Of a DNA stretch of 64,000 nucleotides, positions 22,973 to 31,888 are shown in pieces (position 1 is the stretch's first letter; each line of letters starts with the position of its first letter). The notes beneath the pieces were generated by a model. That model ran no database searches and was not told the DNA's origin. It worked only from the letters and a program-made list of their open reading frames with translations. The translations under genes and the position numbers were made by a program. The DNA lies in contig JASGHI010000003.1 in the NCBI GenBank assembly GCA_049841155.1, positions 806,001 to 870,000 of the forward strand, written 5' to 3'. The DNA comes from ZC4RG30 sp049841155. GTDB lineage: Bacteria; Pseudomonadota; Gammaproteobacteria; Steroidobacterales; Steroidobacteraceae.

Positions 22973-24120
22973 TACCTGCTCCCCCGGGCGCGGGCCCGGC
23001 CGTCGATCGTGATGGACGGCAGCTCGTTGGATACCTGTGATGCCGGCACGGCGGTCTGGGCTCCCTGCTGCGCAGCGCCGGCATGCGTGCCGAGGCGGTC
23101 CAGTGGCAGGTAGATCATGTTGCCGGCACCGCCCTTGGCATCGAGGATGACCTTGTTCGACTGCTGCAGCACCTGTTCGATGGTCTCGATGTACATGCGC
23201 TGACGGGTAACCTCGGGCGCCTGGGCATAGGCCGAATAGACGCTGTTGAAACGCGCCACATCGCCCTCGGCGAGCGCGACCACCTGCGCCTTGTAGGCCT
23301 CGGCATCCTGCAGCTGGCGCTGCGCCATGCCCTGCGCCTTGGGCAGGATGTCGTTGGTGTAGGCCTGCGCTTCCTTGCTGAAGCGGTCGCGGTCTTCGAT
23401 GGCCTTGTTGGCGTCGCGCTGCGCGGCGATCACGGCCTCGGGCACCTGCACGTCGGTGAGGTTCACGCTGGTGACGCGGATGCCGCTGTTGTAGGTGTCG
23501 AGCGTGCGCTGGATGAGGTCACGCGTGCTCTCGGTGATCTGCTGGCGCGCCATGCCGAGGACCTGGTCGAGGTTGGCCTGGCCGACGACCTCGCGGATGG
23601 CGCTCTCGCTGATCTCGCGCAGCGTGGACTCCGGATCGCGCACCTGGAACAGCACCTTCACCGGATCGGCGTACTGGTACTGGATGGCCGAGCGGATCTC
23701 CACAAGGTTCACGTCGGCCGTGAGCATGCGCGAGCGGTATTCGACGCTGTTGACGCGCGAGATGTTCAGCTTGGTCACGGTCTCGATCGGCCAGGGCAGC
23801 TTGTAGCCCCAGCCCGGCCCGCGCACTTCGGTGAACTTGCCGAAACGCTGGATCACGCCCGCATCCGAAGCATTCACCTGGAAGAACCCCGAGCCCAGCC
23901 ACAGCACCACCAGCGCGCCGATGGCGAGGAACAGGAAGCCCGAAGAACCACCCTCGCCGCGCGGCGCACCGCCGTCCGAGCCGCCATTGCCGCCCAGCAT
24001 GGCCTCCAGACGCCGCTGGAAGTTCTTCAGGGCAGCATCCAGGCCGCCGCCGTCCGAAGGCGTCTCGGGACGCTTGCCCCAAGGTGAATCCTTCCGGTTT
24101 CCGGGCTCGTTCCAGGCCAT
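22972..24120 (-). CDS. hflK: FtsH protease modulator HflK
   Basis: SPFH/band 7 protein that forms a cage with HflC around FtsH. The 382-residue protein starts with the typical Gly/Pro-rich cytoplasmic tail (MAWNEPGNRKDSPWG), then a TM segment (FLFLAIGALVVLWLGSGFF), the band-7 domain (DAGVIQRFGKFTEVRGPGWG), a long helix (DANKAIEDRDRFSKEAQAY) and a variable C-terminus. It lies about 100 bases after hflX. Confidence 0.95.
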   Translation of the reverse strand: MAWNEPGNRKDSPWGKRPETPSDGGGLDAALKNFQRRLEAMLGGNGGSDGGAPRGEGGSSGFLFLAIGALVVLWLGSGFFQVNASDAGVIQRFGKFTEVRGPGWGYKLPWPIETVTKLNISRVNSVEYRSRMLTADVNLVEIRSAIQYQYADPVKVLFQVRDPESTLREISESAIREVVGQANLDQVLGMARQQITESTRDLIQRTLDTYNSGIRVTSVNLTDVQVPEAVIAAQRDANKAIEDRDRFSKEAQAYTNDILPKAQGMAQRQLQDAEAYKAQVVALAEGDVARFNSVYSAYAQAPEVTRQRMYIETIEQVLQQSNKVILDAKGGAGNMIYLPLDRLGTHAGAAQQGAQTAVPASQVSNELPSITIDGRARARGSR

Positions 24121-24220
24121 GTCTGTGCTGATTCTCCGGGGGTTGGCGAGCTGCGCAGCGGCGCGCAGGCAAACTTGAAGTTTAAGGCAGTGGGTTGCCG
24201 GTTAACAACCGGCGCACCCC

Positions 24221-25498
24221 TCAGGACGCTGCGCTGACGATGGTGTCGGGCAGCCGCTCCAGCGCAGCAAGTTCCTCGGCCGGCAGGTCCACCGTCAGGT
24301 CGAAACCTGCTTCGGAACTGTGCTCTGCACGCACCACACCGGCTGCATAGAGCCGTGCGCGGGTCGCGCCGGCCGTCAGCGGCAGCTGCAGCCGCCTGCG
24401 GCGCACCGCGCATGACAGTCTCTCGGCCACGGCCCTCAGCAACTCATCCAGCCCCGTCTCGCCGCGGGCCGAAATCCAAACGGCCACGGGCTGGCCGTCC
24501 TCGCCCAGATCGACACGCGGCTGGATTTCCAGCCGGTCGATCTTGTTGAAGACTTTGATCTGCGGGATGTCGGCGGCACCGATCTGCTGCAGCACGCGCT
24601 CGACCTCGGCGATGTGTTCAGAGCGGCGCGGATCACTGGCATCGATGACATGCAGCAGCAGATTGGCCTCGCGCGCTTCGGTGAGCGTGGACTGGAAGGC
24701 CGCGACCAGTTCATGCGGCAGATCGCGGATGAAACCCACCGTGTCGGCCAGCACCACGGGGGTGCCTCCCGGCAGCGCAAGACGCCGCACCGTGGGATCG
24801 AGCGTGGCGAACAGCTGGTCGGCCACATAGGCCTGCTCGCCCGTCAGGCTGCGGAACAGCGTGGACTTGCCGGCGTTGGTGTAGCCCACCAGCGCAACCG
24901 AAGGCACCGGGATCGACACCCGCGCGCCGCGCCCGGTTTCACGCTGCAGCTTGATCTTCTCGAGCCGCCGCGTGAGCACTTTCACGCGCTGGCCCAGCAG
25001 GCGGCGGTCGGTTTCCAGCTGCGTCTCGCCGGGACCGCGCAGGCCGATGCTGCCGCCGCGCTGGCGCTCCAGGTGAGTCCAGCCGCGCACCAGGCGGCTG
25101 GCGATGTGCTTGAGCTGCGCCAGCTCCACTTCCAGCTTGCCTTCATGACTCGCGGCGCGCTGCGCGAAGATGTCGAGGATGAGGCCACTGCGGTCCAGCA
25201 CGCGGCGGCCGATGAGATTTTCCAGGTTGCGCTCCTGGCTCGGCGACAGCGGGTGATCCACCAGCACCACTTCGGCCTCGTGCGCGGCGGCCTCGAGGCG
25301 GATCTCCTCCGCCTTGCCGCTGCCGACGAAATAACGCGGATCCGGCCGGTCGCGCCGGCCGGTGATCGTGGCCACGGGAATGGCTCCGGCGGAGGTGGCG
25401 AGCTGGGTCAACTCCTCCATGTCCTCCGGGTCGGCTGGCGCGCCGATGCCGAGCCGCACGAGCACGGCCCGCTCACCGCTGCGGGGACGCTCGAACAT
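24221..25498 (-). CDS. hflX: GTPase HflX
   Basis: Ribosome-associated GTPase that splits or rescues stalled 70S ribosomes after stress. The 425 residues have the N-terminal HflX domain (DPRYFVGSGKAEEI, VLVDHPLSPSQERNLE), the helical linker (GPGETQLETDRRLL), the G domain with GYTNAGKSTLFRSL (P-loop), DTVGFIRDLPHELV (G3) and NKIDRLE (G4), and a C-terminal domain. Its ATG shares one base with the hfq stop (TAATG). Confidence 0.96.
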   Translation of the reverse strand: MFERPRSGERAVLVRLGIGAPADPEDMEELTQLATSAGAIPVATITGRRDRPDPRYFVGSGKAEEIRLEAAAHEAEVVLVDHPLSPSQERNLENLIGRRVLDRSGLILDIFAQRAASHEGKLEVELAQLKHIASRLVRGWTHLERQRGGSIGLRGPGETQLETDRRLLGQRVKVLTRRLEKIKLQRETGRGARVSIPVPSVALVGYTNAGKSTLFRSLTGEQAYVADQLFATLDPTVRRLALPGGTPVVLADTVGFIRDLPHELVAAFQSTLTEAREANLLLHVIDASDPRRSEHIAEVERVLQQIGAADIPQIKVFNKIDRLEIQPRVDLGEDGQPVAVWISARGETGLDELLRAVAERLSCAVRRRRLQLPLTAGATRARLYAAGVVRAEHSSEAGFDLTVDLPAEELAALERLPDTIVSAAS

Positions 25499-25746
25499 TA
25501 TTCGGCAGTGGGCTCCGCGCCGGCTTCTTCGCCAGGCACGCGCACATTGCGCGCCGGGACCACAGTGGAAATGGCGTGCTTGTACACCATCTGGTTGACG
25601 GTGTTCCTGAGCAGCACGACGAACTGGTCGAAAGAGTCGATCGTGCCCTGTAGTTTGATGCCATTGACCAGGTAGATGGAAACCGGCACCCGCTCCTTGC
25701 GCAGAGCATTCAGGAATGGATCCTGAAGTGACTGGTTCTTGGCCAT
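25498..25746 (-). CDS. hfq: RNA chaperone Hfq
   Basis: Sm-like hexameric chaperone that pairs small RNAs with mRNAs. The 82-residue protein has SLQDPFLNALRKERVPVSIY, the Sm1 segment LVNGIKLQGTIDSFDQFVVL and the Sm2 motif MVYKHAIST, followed by a short acidic tail. The position between miaA and hflX is the classical one. Confidence 0.98.
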   Translation of the reverse strand: MAKNQSLQDPFLNALRKERVPVSIYLVNGIKLQGTIDSFDQFVVLLRNTVNQMVYKHAISTVVPARNVRVPGEEAGAEPTAE

Positions 25747-25778
25747 GGGTTCTCCTTGTTATGCTGCAGTGCAGCTTA

Positions 25779-26756
25779 TCATGGGGGCAAAACGGATTGG
25801 ATCAAGGCCAGGGCAAGTTGTTCCCTTGCCTCGTCATCTTGAGCGTCGATCCTCTCCGGAATCGCGGTATCGGGGAGAACTGTCGCTGAACGCAGCCAGG
25901 TCAGTTGCCGTTTGGCCAGCTGCCGGGTGGCGGCCAGCGCCTGGGCGGCCGCAGCCTCCAGGGACATCTCGCCGAGACAATGGGCCGCCAGCTGCCGGTA
26001 ACCCACCAGGCGCAATACCGGGCTGTCGCGGGTCAGCGTGCCCCGTGCCAGCAGCGTCCGCACCTCGGCCACGAAACCCTGCGCCAGCATGGCCTGCAGG
26101 CGTACCTTGAGCTGCGCATGCAGCTGCTCACGGCGCTGAGGCTCGAGGATGACGCAGCGCCACTGCGCGAAATCCTCCGGCGGGGGCTGCTGCCGCCAAT
26201 GATCGGTGAGCGCCCGGCCGGAGAGATTCAGCACTTCCAGCGCACGCTGGATGCGCTGCGCATCATGCGGATGGATGCGGGCCGCGCCGGCAGGATCAAG
26301 CCGCGCGAGCTCGGCATGCAACGCCGGCCAGCCCTCGCGCAAGGCGCGCTCGTCCAGCGCCGCGCGCACGGCCGGATCCGCAGTGGGCAGACCAGCAAGG
26401 CCGCGAAACAGTGCCCGGTAGTAGAGCATGGTGCCGCCCACCAGCAGGGGGATGCGGCCGCGCGCGCGGATCTGCGGCAGCAACGGCTCCACATCCGAAC
26501 GGAAGCGGCCGGCGGAGTAGACCTCCTCGGGTTCGAGGATGTCGATGAGGTGGTGCGGCACGCGGGCACGCTCTTCGCGGGTCGGCTTGGCGGTGCCGAT
26601 GTCCAGCCCGCGGTAGACCTGGGCCGAATCCACGCTGACGATCTCCACCGGCAGGCCTGCGGCCAGCCGCATCGCGAAGGCGCTCTTGCCGGACCCCGTG
26701 GGGCCCAGCAGCGCGATGGCCGGCGGATGGCCCGCGCTGTGCGCGCGGCTGCTCAT
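25779..26756 (-). CDS. miaA: tRNA dimethylallyltransferase
   Basis: Adds the isopentenyl group to A37 of tRNAs reading UNN codons. The 325-residue protein has the P-loop GPTGSGKSAFAMRLA, the DSAQVYRGLDIGTAKPT motif, PHHLIDI, GGTMLYYRALFRGL and the C-terminal QLAKRQLTWLR. It overlaps mutL by 4 bases. Confidence 0.97.
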   Translation of the reverse strand: MSSRAHSAGHPPAIALLGPTGSGKSAFAMRLAAGLPVEIVSVDSAQVYRGLDIGTAKPTREERARVPHHLIDILEPEEVYSAGRFRSDVEPLLPQIRARGRIPLLVGGTMLYYRALFRGLAGLPTADPAVRAALDERALREGWPALHAELARLDPAGAARIHPHDAQRIQRALEVLNLSGRALTDHWRQQPPPEDFAQWRCVILEPQRREQLHAQLKVRLQAMLAQGFVAEVRTLLARGTLTRDSPVLRLVGYRQLAAHCLGEMSLEAAAAQALAATRQLAKRQLTWLRSATVLPDTAIPERIDAQDDEAREQLALALIQSVLPP

Positions 26757-28570
26757 CGCCCGCGCAGGAACAGGCGATCCAGTTCACCCAGCGTCAGCCG
26801 CGCAAAGGTGGGGCGGCCGTGGTTGCACTGGCCGGCCCGCTCCGTCTGCTCCATCTGACGCAGCAGCGCATCCATCTCGGGAAGACTCAGCCGGCGCCCG
26901 CCATGCACGGCGCCGCGGCAGGCCAGCGTCGCGAGCAGCGCATGCTCGGCGCCTTCGATGTGGTGCGTGCCCTCCTCGCGCGCCACCGCCAGCGCACATT
27001 CACGCACCAGCGAGGCCACGTCCGAACGCGCCAGCAGCGCCGGCACGCTGCGCACCGCAAGGCTTTCCGGGCCCAGGCGGTCGAGCCGGAAACCGCAGCG
27101 CTCCCATTCATCCAGCGCGGCGAACACCTGGTCGAGCACCGGCTCGGGCAGCTGCACGGCCACCGGCTCGAGCAGGTGCTGGGAATCGGCCTGGCGCAGC
27201 GCGTGTTCGGCCTTGAGCTTCTCGTACAGCACCCGCTCATGGCCGGCATGCATGTCCACCAGCACCAGGCCCTGTTCGTCCTGCGCCAGGATGTAGATGC
27301 CATGCAATTGCGCGATGGCGGTGCCGAGGCTGCCGGCCTGCGGTGCAGCTTCAGGAGCAGTGGGGGCAAACGCCGCCGTCGATGCACCGGCAGGCGACAT
27401 CGGCGCCCCAGGCACCGAGTCCTGCATTGCCGACGCGGCCAGGCGCTCGATGGCTTCGCGCACACCCCAGGCATCGTTGCGCGGAAAATCCAGGTTCTGC
27501 GGCACGGGCACGCGCGTCGCAAAATGCGGCGGAATGATGCGCGCGGCATCCACTGCACTGGCCTGCGCCGCGGGACCGGCCTGTGCCAGCTGCCGGTGCA
27601 CGATGCGCAGGATGTAGTCATGCACGGCGCGCGGATCGCGGAAACGCAGCTCCTGCTTGGCCGGATGCGCGTTCACGTCCACTTCGTGCGGATCGATCTC
27701 GAGCCACAGCACATAGGCCGGATGGCGGCCGCCGTAAAGCACATCGCGGTAGCCCAGCTTCACTGCGTTCTGCAGCAGGCGGTCACGCACCGCGCGCCCG
27801 TTGACGAACCAGTGCGCCATGTCGGGTTGCGCGCGCGAGAAGGTGGGGAGGCTCAGCCAGCCGGCCAGCTGCAGCGGCCCGCTGGTGGCCGGCAGCTCCA
27901 GCGCACCGCGGGCGAACTCCTCGCCCATCACCGCGGCCACGCGCTCAAGCTTCTGGGCCGGCGTCGAAGCCGGCTGCACGCGCAGGATCTCGCGCCCGTT
28001 GCTGGTGTAGCGCAGCGCCACATCGAAGCGCGACAGCGCCAGGCGCTCGACCAGGCGCTGCACATGGCCGGCCTCGGTCGCTTCGCTGCGCAGGAAACGC
28101 CGCCGCGCCGGCACATTGTGGAACAGCTCGCGCACCTCGACCACGGTGCCGGCGGCCAGCGCTGCCGGGCGGATGTCGCCGATGGTGCCGTTCTCGGCCG
28201 CGACTTCGAACGCTGCTTCGCTGTCTGCCGCACGCGAGGCCAGGCGCAGCCGCGCCACTGCCGCAATGGAGGGCAATGCCTCGCCGCGGAAACCCAGCGT
28301 CTGCACCGCCGCGAGGTCATCGAGGCTGGCGATCTTGCTGGTGGCGTGGCGCGTCAGCGCCAATGGCAGCTCGTCACGGGCAATGCCGCGGCCATCGTCG
28401 CGGATGCGGATCAGCGCGATGCCGCCCTTCTCGATGTCGATCTCTACGCGCGTGGCGCCGGCATCGAAGGCGTTCTCGACCAGCTCCTTGACGACGGAGG
28501 CCGGCCGTTCGACCACCTCGCCGGCGGCGATCTGGTCGATGAGGTGCGAGGGAAGAATGCGGATCGACAT
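26753..28570 (-). CDS. mutL: DNA mismatch repair protein MutL
   Basis: GHKL ATPase that links MutS recognition to strand incision. In the 605 residues: ELVENAFDAGATRVEI (ATP-binding Glu/Asn), DDGRGI, TLGFRGEALPSI, a linker of about 90 residues, and a C-terminal dimerisation domain. That domain has DMHAGHERVLYE, matching the pattern D[QM]HA-x2-E-x4-E of endonuclease-active MutL, and the late ATLACRGAVHGGRRL. This fits bacteria without MutH and differs from E. coli. Confidence 0.96.
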   Translation of the reverse strand: MSIRILPSHLIDQIAAGEVVERPASVVKELVENAFDAGATRVEIDIEKGGIALIRIRDDGRGIARDELPLALTRHATSKIASLDDLAAVQTLGFRGEALPSIAAVARLRLASRAADSEAAFEVAAENGTIGDIRPAALAAGTVVEVRELFHNVPARRRFLRSEATEAGHVQRLVERLALSRFDVALRYTSNGREILRVQPASTPAQKLERVAAVMGEEFARGALELPATSGPLQLAGWLSLPTFSRAQPDMAHWFVNGRAVRDRLLQNAVKLGYRDVLYGGRHPAYVLWLEIDPHEVDVNAHPAKQELRFRDPRAVHDYILRIVHRQLAQAGPAAQASAVDAARIIPPHFATRVPVPQNLDFPRNDAWGVREAIERLAASAMQDSVPGAPMSPAGASTAAFAPTAPEAAPQAGSLGTAIAQLHGIYILAQDEQGLVLVDMHAGHERVLYEKLKAEHALRQADSQHLLEPVAVQLPEPVLDQVFAALDEWERCGFRLDRLGPESLAVRSVPALLARSDVASLVRECALAVAREEGTHHIEGAEHALLATLACRGAVHGGRRLSLPEMDALLRQMEQTERAGQCNHGRPTFARLTLGELDRLFLRGR

Positions 28571-28596
28571 GCGGTCCGCATCTTACCGGGTTTGCG

Positions 28597-29844
28597 TCAG
28601 GGACCCGCGCTGCCTGCGATGACCGGCAGCCCGCTGCGCGAACGCTGCTGACGCGCGAACAGCGAACCATCTGGCGGACTGCGGCGGAAATGCTCGCGCA
28701 CGCCGCGCAGGATGGCCTCGGCCAGCTCCGCCTGGTACGCCGGGCTGCGCAGTTTGCGCTCCTCGCCGGGATTGGAGATGTAGGCCGTCTCGATCAGCAT
28801 CGAAGGAATGTCGGGCGACTTCAGCACCACGAACGCCGCCTGCTGCACCTGCGACTTGCGCACCGTTCCCACCTGATCGAGCGAGGCGAGCACGCGCTCG
28901 GCCGCCTCCATGCTGGAGCCGATGCTGGCCGACTGCGACAGATCCATGAGCACCGAAGCCAGCTGGCCGTTCTTGTCGCCCAGCGAAACGCCGCCCTTGA
29001 GGTCGGCCGCATTCTCGCGCTCGGCTAGCCAGCGTGCCTGCTCGCTGGATGCACCACGCTCGGAAAGCACGTACACGGAGGAGCCGCTCACATCGCGGTC
29101 GCGGATGGCATCGGCGTGGATGGAAACAAACAGGTCGGCGCGCGCCGCGCGCGCGATGCCGATGCGGTCGCGCAGTGCGATGAAGCGGTCGTCGCTGCGC
29201 GTCAGCACGGCGCGCATGCCGGGCTCGGCATCCACGCGCTTTTTCAGCTCGCGCGCGATGGCCAGCACCACGTCCTTCTCGTGCGTGCCGCTCTTGCCCG
29301 TGGCGCCGGGATCCTGGCCACCGTGTCCGGCGTCGATCGCGACGATGACCTCGCGCCCCGAATCCTCCGGCGCATGCTGTGGCCGCACGGCAACGGGCGC
29401 CACTGCAGCCGGCGCCACCGATGGTGCAGCCACGCTGCCCACCTCGACCACCAGCTGCGTGCCGGCGTTGCCCGTCATATACCGCACCTGGCTGGGAAGC
29501 GCCTCGCGCAGCTGCAGCACCAGACGCAGCGTGTTCTTCGGCTGTACGCCGCTGCGCACCGAGATCACCGGACCCATCGCCCGCGGCAATCTTGCCGCCC
29601 GGTCCATCTGCGTGCCGGGCAGATCGATGACCAGCCGATGCGGGTTCTCGAGTGTGAAAACCTTCTGCTTCACCGGAGCCGACAGTTGCAGCGTGAGCCG
29701 GGCGCCGCGTTCACCATCGGCTTCCAGGCCCACACCGCGCAGCGCGGCTGCGGTGGCCAGCGGCGCGAAGACGAGGGCGAACAGGGCTGCCACGCCCGCC
29801 CAATTCGAGCGTCTGGATTGTTGTCGGGCAGGTCGGATTCCCAT
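28597..29844 (-). CDS. N-acetylmuramoyl-L-alanine amidase with AMIN domain
   Basis: Periplasmic zinc amidase of the AmiB/AmiC type that splits septal peptidoglycan. The 415-residue protein has a signal peptide (NWAGVAALFALVFAPLATAA), an AMIN domain (about 45-130, with ARLTLQLSAPVKQKVFTLEN) and an Amidase_3 domain from about residue 180: AIDAGHGGQDPGATG (first zinc His), SIHADAIRD (second His) and LIETAYISNPGEE (catalytic Glu). No LysM repeat is present at the C-terminus. The ATG at 29844 was preferred over 29874 because it places the signal sequence better. Gene order tsaE-ami-mutL is conserved. Confidence 0.93.
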   Translation of the reverse strand: MGIRPARQQSRRSNWAGVAALFALVFAPLATAAALRGVGLEADGERGARLTLQLSAPVKQKVFTLENPHRLVIDLPGTQMDRAARLPRAMGPVISVRSGVQPKNTLRLVLQLREALPSQVRYMTGNAGTQLVVEVGSVAAPSVAPAAVAPVAVRPQHAPEDSGREVIVAIDAGHGGQDPGATGKSGTHEKDVVLAIARELKKRVDAEPGMRAVLTRSDDRFIALRDRIGIARAARADLFVSIHADAIRDRDVSGSSVYVLSERGASSEQARWLAERENAADLKGGVSLGDKNGQLASVLMDLSQSASIGSSMEAAERVLASLDQVGTVRKSQVQQAAFVVLKSPDIPSMLIETAYISNPGEERKLRSPAYQAELAEAILRGVREHFRRSPPDGSLFARQQRSRSGLPVIAGSAGP

Positions 29845-29905
29845 TGCGCCGTAATCTAGGTCGCGATAAGTCAAATATCAAGGAATATAGAAAGATAGGC
29901 GTGTT

Positions 29906-30382
29906 TCATGAGGAGGGGCCTGCAGCAAACCCCGCAAGCCATTGTCGGCCGGCCTCGCTTCGGGGCAATGCCGAAAACCGCCGCCCCGCTCCCTCGACCT
30001 GCAGGCCCAGCTCCACATCCGGTGGCGGCAACAGTCCGCTGCCCCGCTCGGGCCACTCCACCAGCCACAGCCGCGTGTCCGCCAGCAGATCACGCAAGCC
30101 CAGCTGCTCAAGTTCCTCCGGATCCCGCAGACGGTACAGGTCGAGGTGGATCACGCGCCCGCCGGGCAATTCGTAATCCGCCACCAGGCCATAGGTCGGA
30201 CTGCGCACCGGACCGCGCTCGCCCAGCGCCTGCAGCAGCCCGCGCGCAAAGCTGGTCTTGCCGGCGCCCAGATCACCGCACAGGTACACGATGAGAGGGG
30301 CATCGGCTGTGGGCAGCGCCCGCGCTGCCTGTGCCGCCAGCGCATGAGTCGCCGCCTCGTCGGGCAGGTAGCCGCCGGTCAT
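29906..30382 (-). CDS. tsaE: tRNA threonylcarbamoyladenosine biosynthesis protein TsaE
   Basis: ATPase that works with TsaB and TsaD to make t6A37 in tRNA. The 158-residue protein has GDLGAGKTSFARGLLQALG (Walker A), SPTYGLVADYEL and HLDLYRLRDPEELEQLGL, all typical of the family. It overlaps nnr by 4 bases and lies about 60 bases before the amidase. Confidence 0.95.
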   Translation of the reverse strand: MTGGYLPDEAATHALAAQAARALPTADAPLIVYLCGDLGAGKTSFARGLLQALGERGPVRSPTYGLVADYELPGGRVIHLDLYRLRDPEELEQLGLRDLLADTRLWLVEWPERGSGLLPPPDVELGLQVEGAGRRFSALPRSEAGRQWLAGFAAGPSS

Positions 30383-31866
30383 GGATCGCTCTGCGCCAGC
30401 ACGGCACGCAACTCCGTGGCGACTTCCAGCGCGAGGATGCCGCGCCGCCCCGCCTGCGCGCAGCGGTCGCCCGCCGTGGCATGCAGGAACACGGCGGCGG
30501 CGGTAGCGGCCAGCGGTTCGCGGCGCTGCGCCAGCAGCCCGGCCAGCGCGCCCGTCAGCACATCGCCCATGCCGGGCACGGCCATGCCGGGATTGCCGCG
30601 ATCGCAGATCAGCGTCGCTTCAGCAGCGCCGATGAGCGTGCCGGCACCCTTCAGCACCACCACGCCGCCGCGCTGCCGGACCAGCTTCTCCAAAGCCGCG
30701 GGGCGATCCTGCTGCACCACCTGCCCCGTGACGCCCAGCAGGCGCGCAGCCTCACCGGGATGGGGTGTCAGCACCCAGTCATCGCGATGCATGGGGGCAC
30801 CGCGCGCCAGCAGGTTCAAGGCATCCGCATCCACCACCAGCCGTTGATGCGGCAGGCGGGCGGACAGCACCGCATCCAGCATGGCCTCACCCCAGGGCTG
30901 CTGGCCCAGCCCGGGACCGACTGCCACCACATCGAACTGCGGCAACATTGCAGCCAGCCGGGCGGCATCTTCGACGCCGCGGAACATCAGCTCCGGCCGC
31001 GTGCCGGTAATCATCGCCGCATGCTGCGGCAGGCTTGCCACCGTGACGAGGCCCGCGCCCACGCGCAGTGCGGCTTCACCGGCAAGCCGCGCAGCGCCGG
31101 CCATGCCTTCACCGCCGCCGACCACCAGCACCCGGCCGAACTCGGCCTTGTGCGCATCACGGCGGCGCGGCGGCAGAAAGCCCGCAAGATCGCTGTCGAC
31201 GATGCGCCGCAGGGAAGCCGGCACAGCCGGCGTCACACCCAGTGCATCGAAATGCAGCTCTCCGCAGCTCTCGGGCCCATCGCCAAGAAAGGCCCCCTGC
31301 TTCAGCGCCAGAAAACTCACTGTGGCCGTGGCCCGCACTGCAGGCAGGGCCGCACCGCTGTCCGGATCCAGCCCCGAAGGCAGATCCAATGCCAGCACCG
31401 GCCGCGCACAGCCGTTCAGCGCATCGATCAGGTTGCGGGCCTGCGGTGAAAGCGGAGCGCGCACGCCGATGCCCAGCAGCGCATCCACCACCACATCGGC
31501 GGTGGCAAAAGTTTCGGCCAGTTCAGCGGCTGAACAGCCACGGATGCAGGCACCCTGCCCCTGCAGATCCTTCCACGCCGCGGCAGCCTCGCCCCGCAGC
31601 TGCGGGGGCTGGAATGCCGTGAGCACCGTGGCGGCAATGCCCTGCGCCGCCAGCAGCCGCGCCAGCACCAGGCCATCGCCGCCGTTGTTGCCGCCGCCGC
31701 AGAGCAGCGCCACACGGCGTGCCTGCGGCCAGCGCATCTGCAGCACGCGCTGCGCCGCGGCCGCGGCCCGCTGCATGAGCTCGTAGCCCGGCGTGCCGCA
31801 GGCAATGGCAGCAGCCTCCACTTCGCGCACCTGCGCCACGCGATACAGATCCCGGGGAAGATTCAT
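30379..31866 (-). CDS. nnr: Bifunctional NAD(P)HX epimerase / ADP-dependent dehydratase
   Basis: Repairs hydrated NADH and NADPH. The 495 residues contain an N-terminal YjeF_N epimerase domain (PGYELMQRAAAAA, LLCGGGNNGGDGLVLARLL, DALLGIG) and a C-terminal dehydratase domain of ribokinase fold (KAEFGRVLVVGGGEGMAGAA, AVGPGLGQ, LTPHPGEAARLLG, GNPGMAVPGMGDVLTG). The ATG at 31866 was chosen (MNLPRDLYRVAQVREVE); the longer frame overlaps divergent queG. Only 22 bases separate the two start codons. Confidence 0.95.
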   Translation of the reverse strand: MNLPRDLYRVAQVREVEAAAIACGTPGYELMQRAAAAAQRVLQMRWPQARRVALLCGGGNNGGDGLVLARLLAAQGIAATVLTAFQPPQLRGEAAAAWKDLQGQGACIRGCSAAELAETFATADVVVDALLGIGVRAPLSPQARNLIDALNGCARPVLALDLPSGLDPDSGAALPAVRATATVSFLALKQGAFLGDGPESCGELHFDALGVTPAVPASLRRIVDSDLAGFLPPRRRDAHKAEFGRVLVVGGGEGMAGAARLAGEAALRVGAGLVTVASLPQHAAMITGTRPELMFRGVEDAARLAAMLPQFDVVAVGPGLGQQPWGEAMLDAVLSARLPHQRLVVDADALNLLARGAPMHRDDWVLTPHPGEAARLLGVTGQVVQQDRPAALEKLVRQRGGVVVLKGAGTLIGAAEATLICDRGNPGMAVPGMGDVLTGALAGLLAQRREPLAATAAAVFLHATAGDRCAQAGRRGILALEVATELRAVLAQSDP

Positions 31867-31870
31867 GGGG

Positions 31871-31882
31871 AAAGTATACTTT
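31871..31882. promoter_or_regulatory. 12-bp palindrome between divergent nnr and queG
   Basis: AAAGTATACTTT is a perfect palindrome centred between the two start codons. It holds a TATACT -10-like hexamer on each strand, placed so that transcription would begin about at each start codon. No good -35 element was found on either side. Confidence 0.35.
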
Positions 31883-31888
31883 CGCGCG

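Noticed and set aside
26819..28651. A 610-codon open frame on the plus strand
   Set aside because: It is the exact antisense of mutL, with His/Arg/Gln-rich composition typical of GC-rich shadow frames and no family motif.
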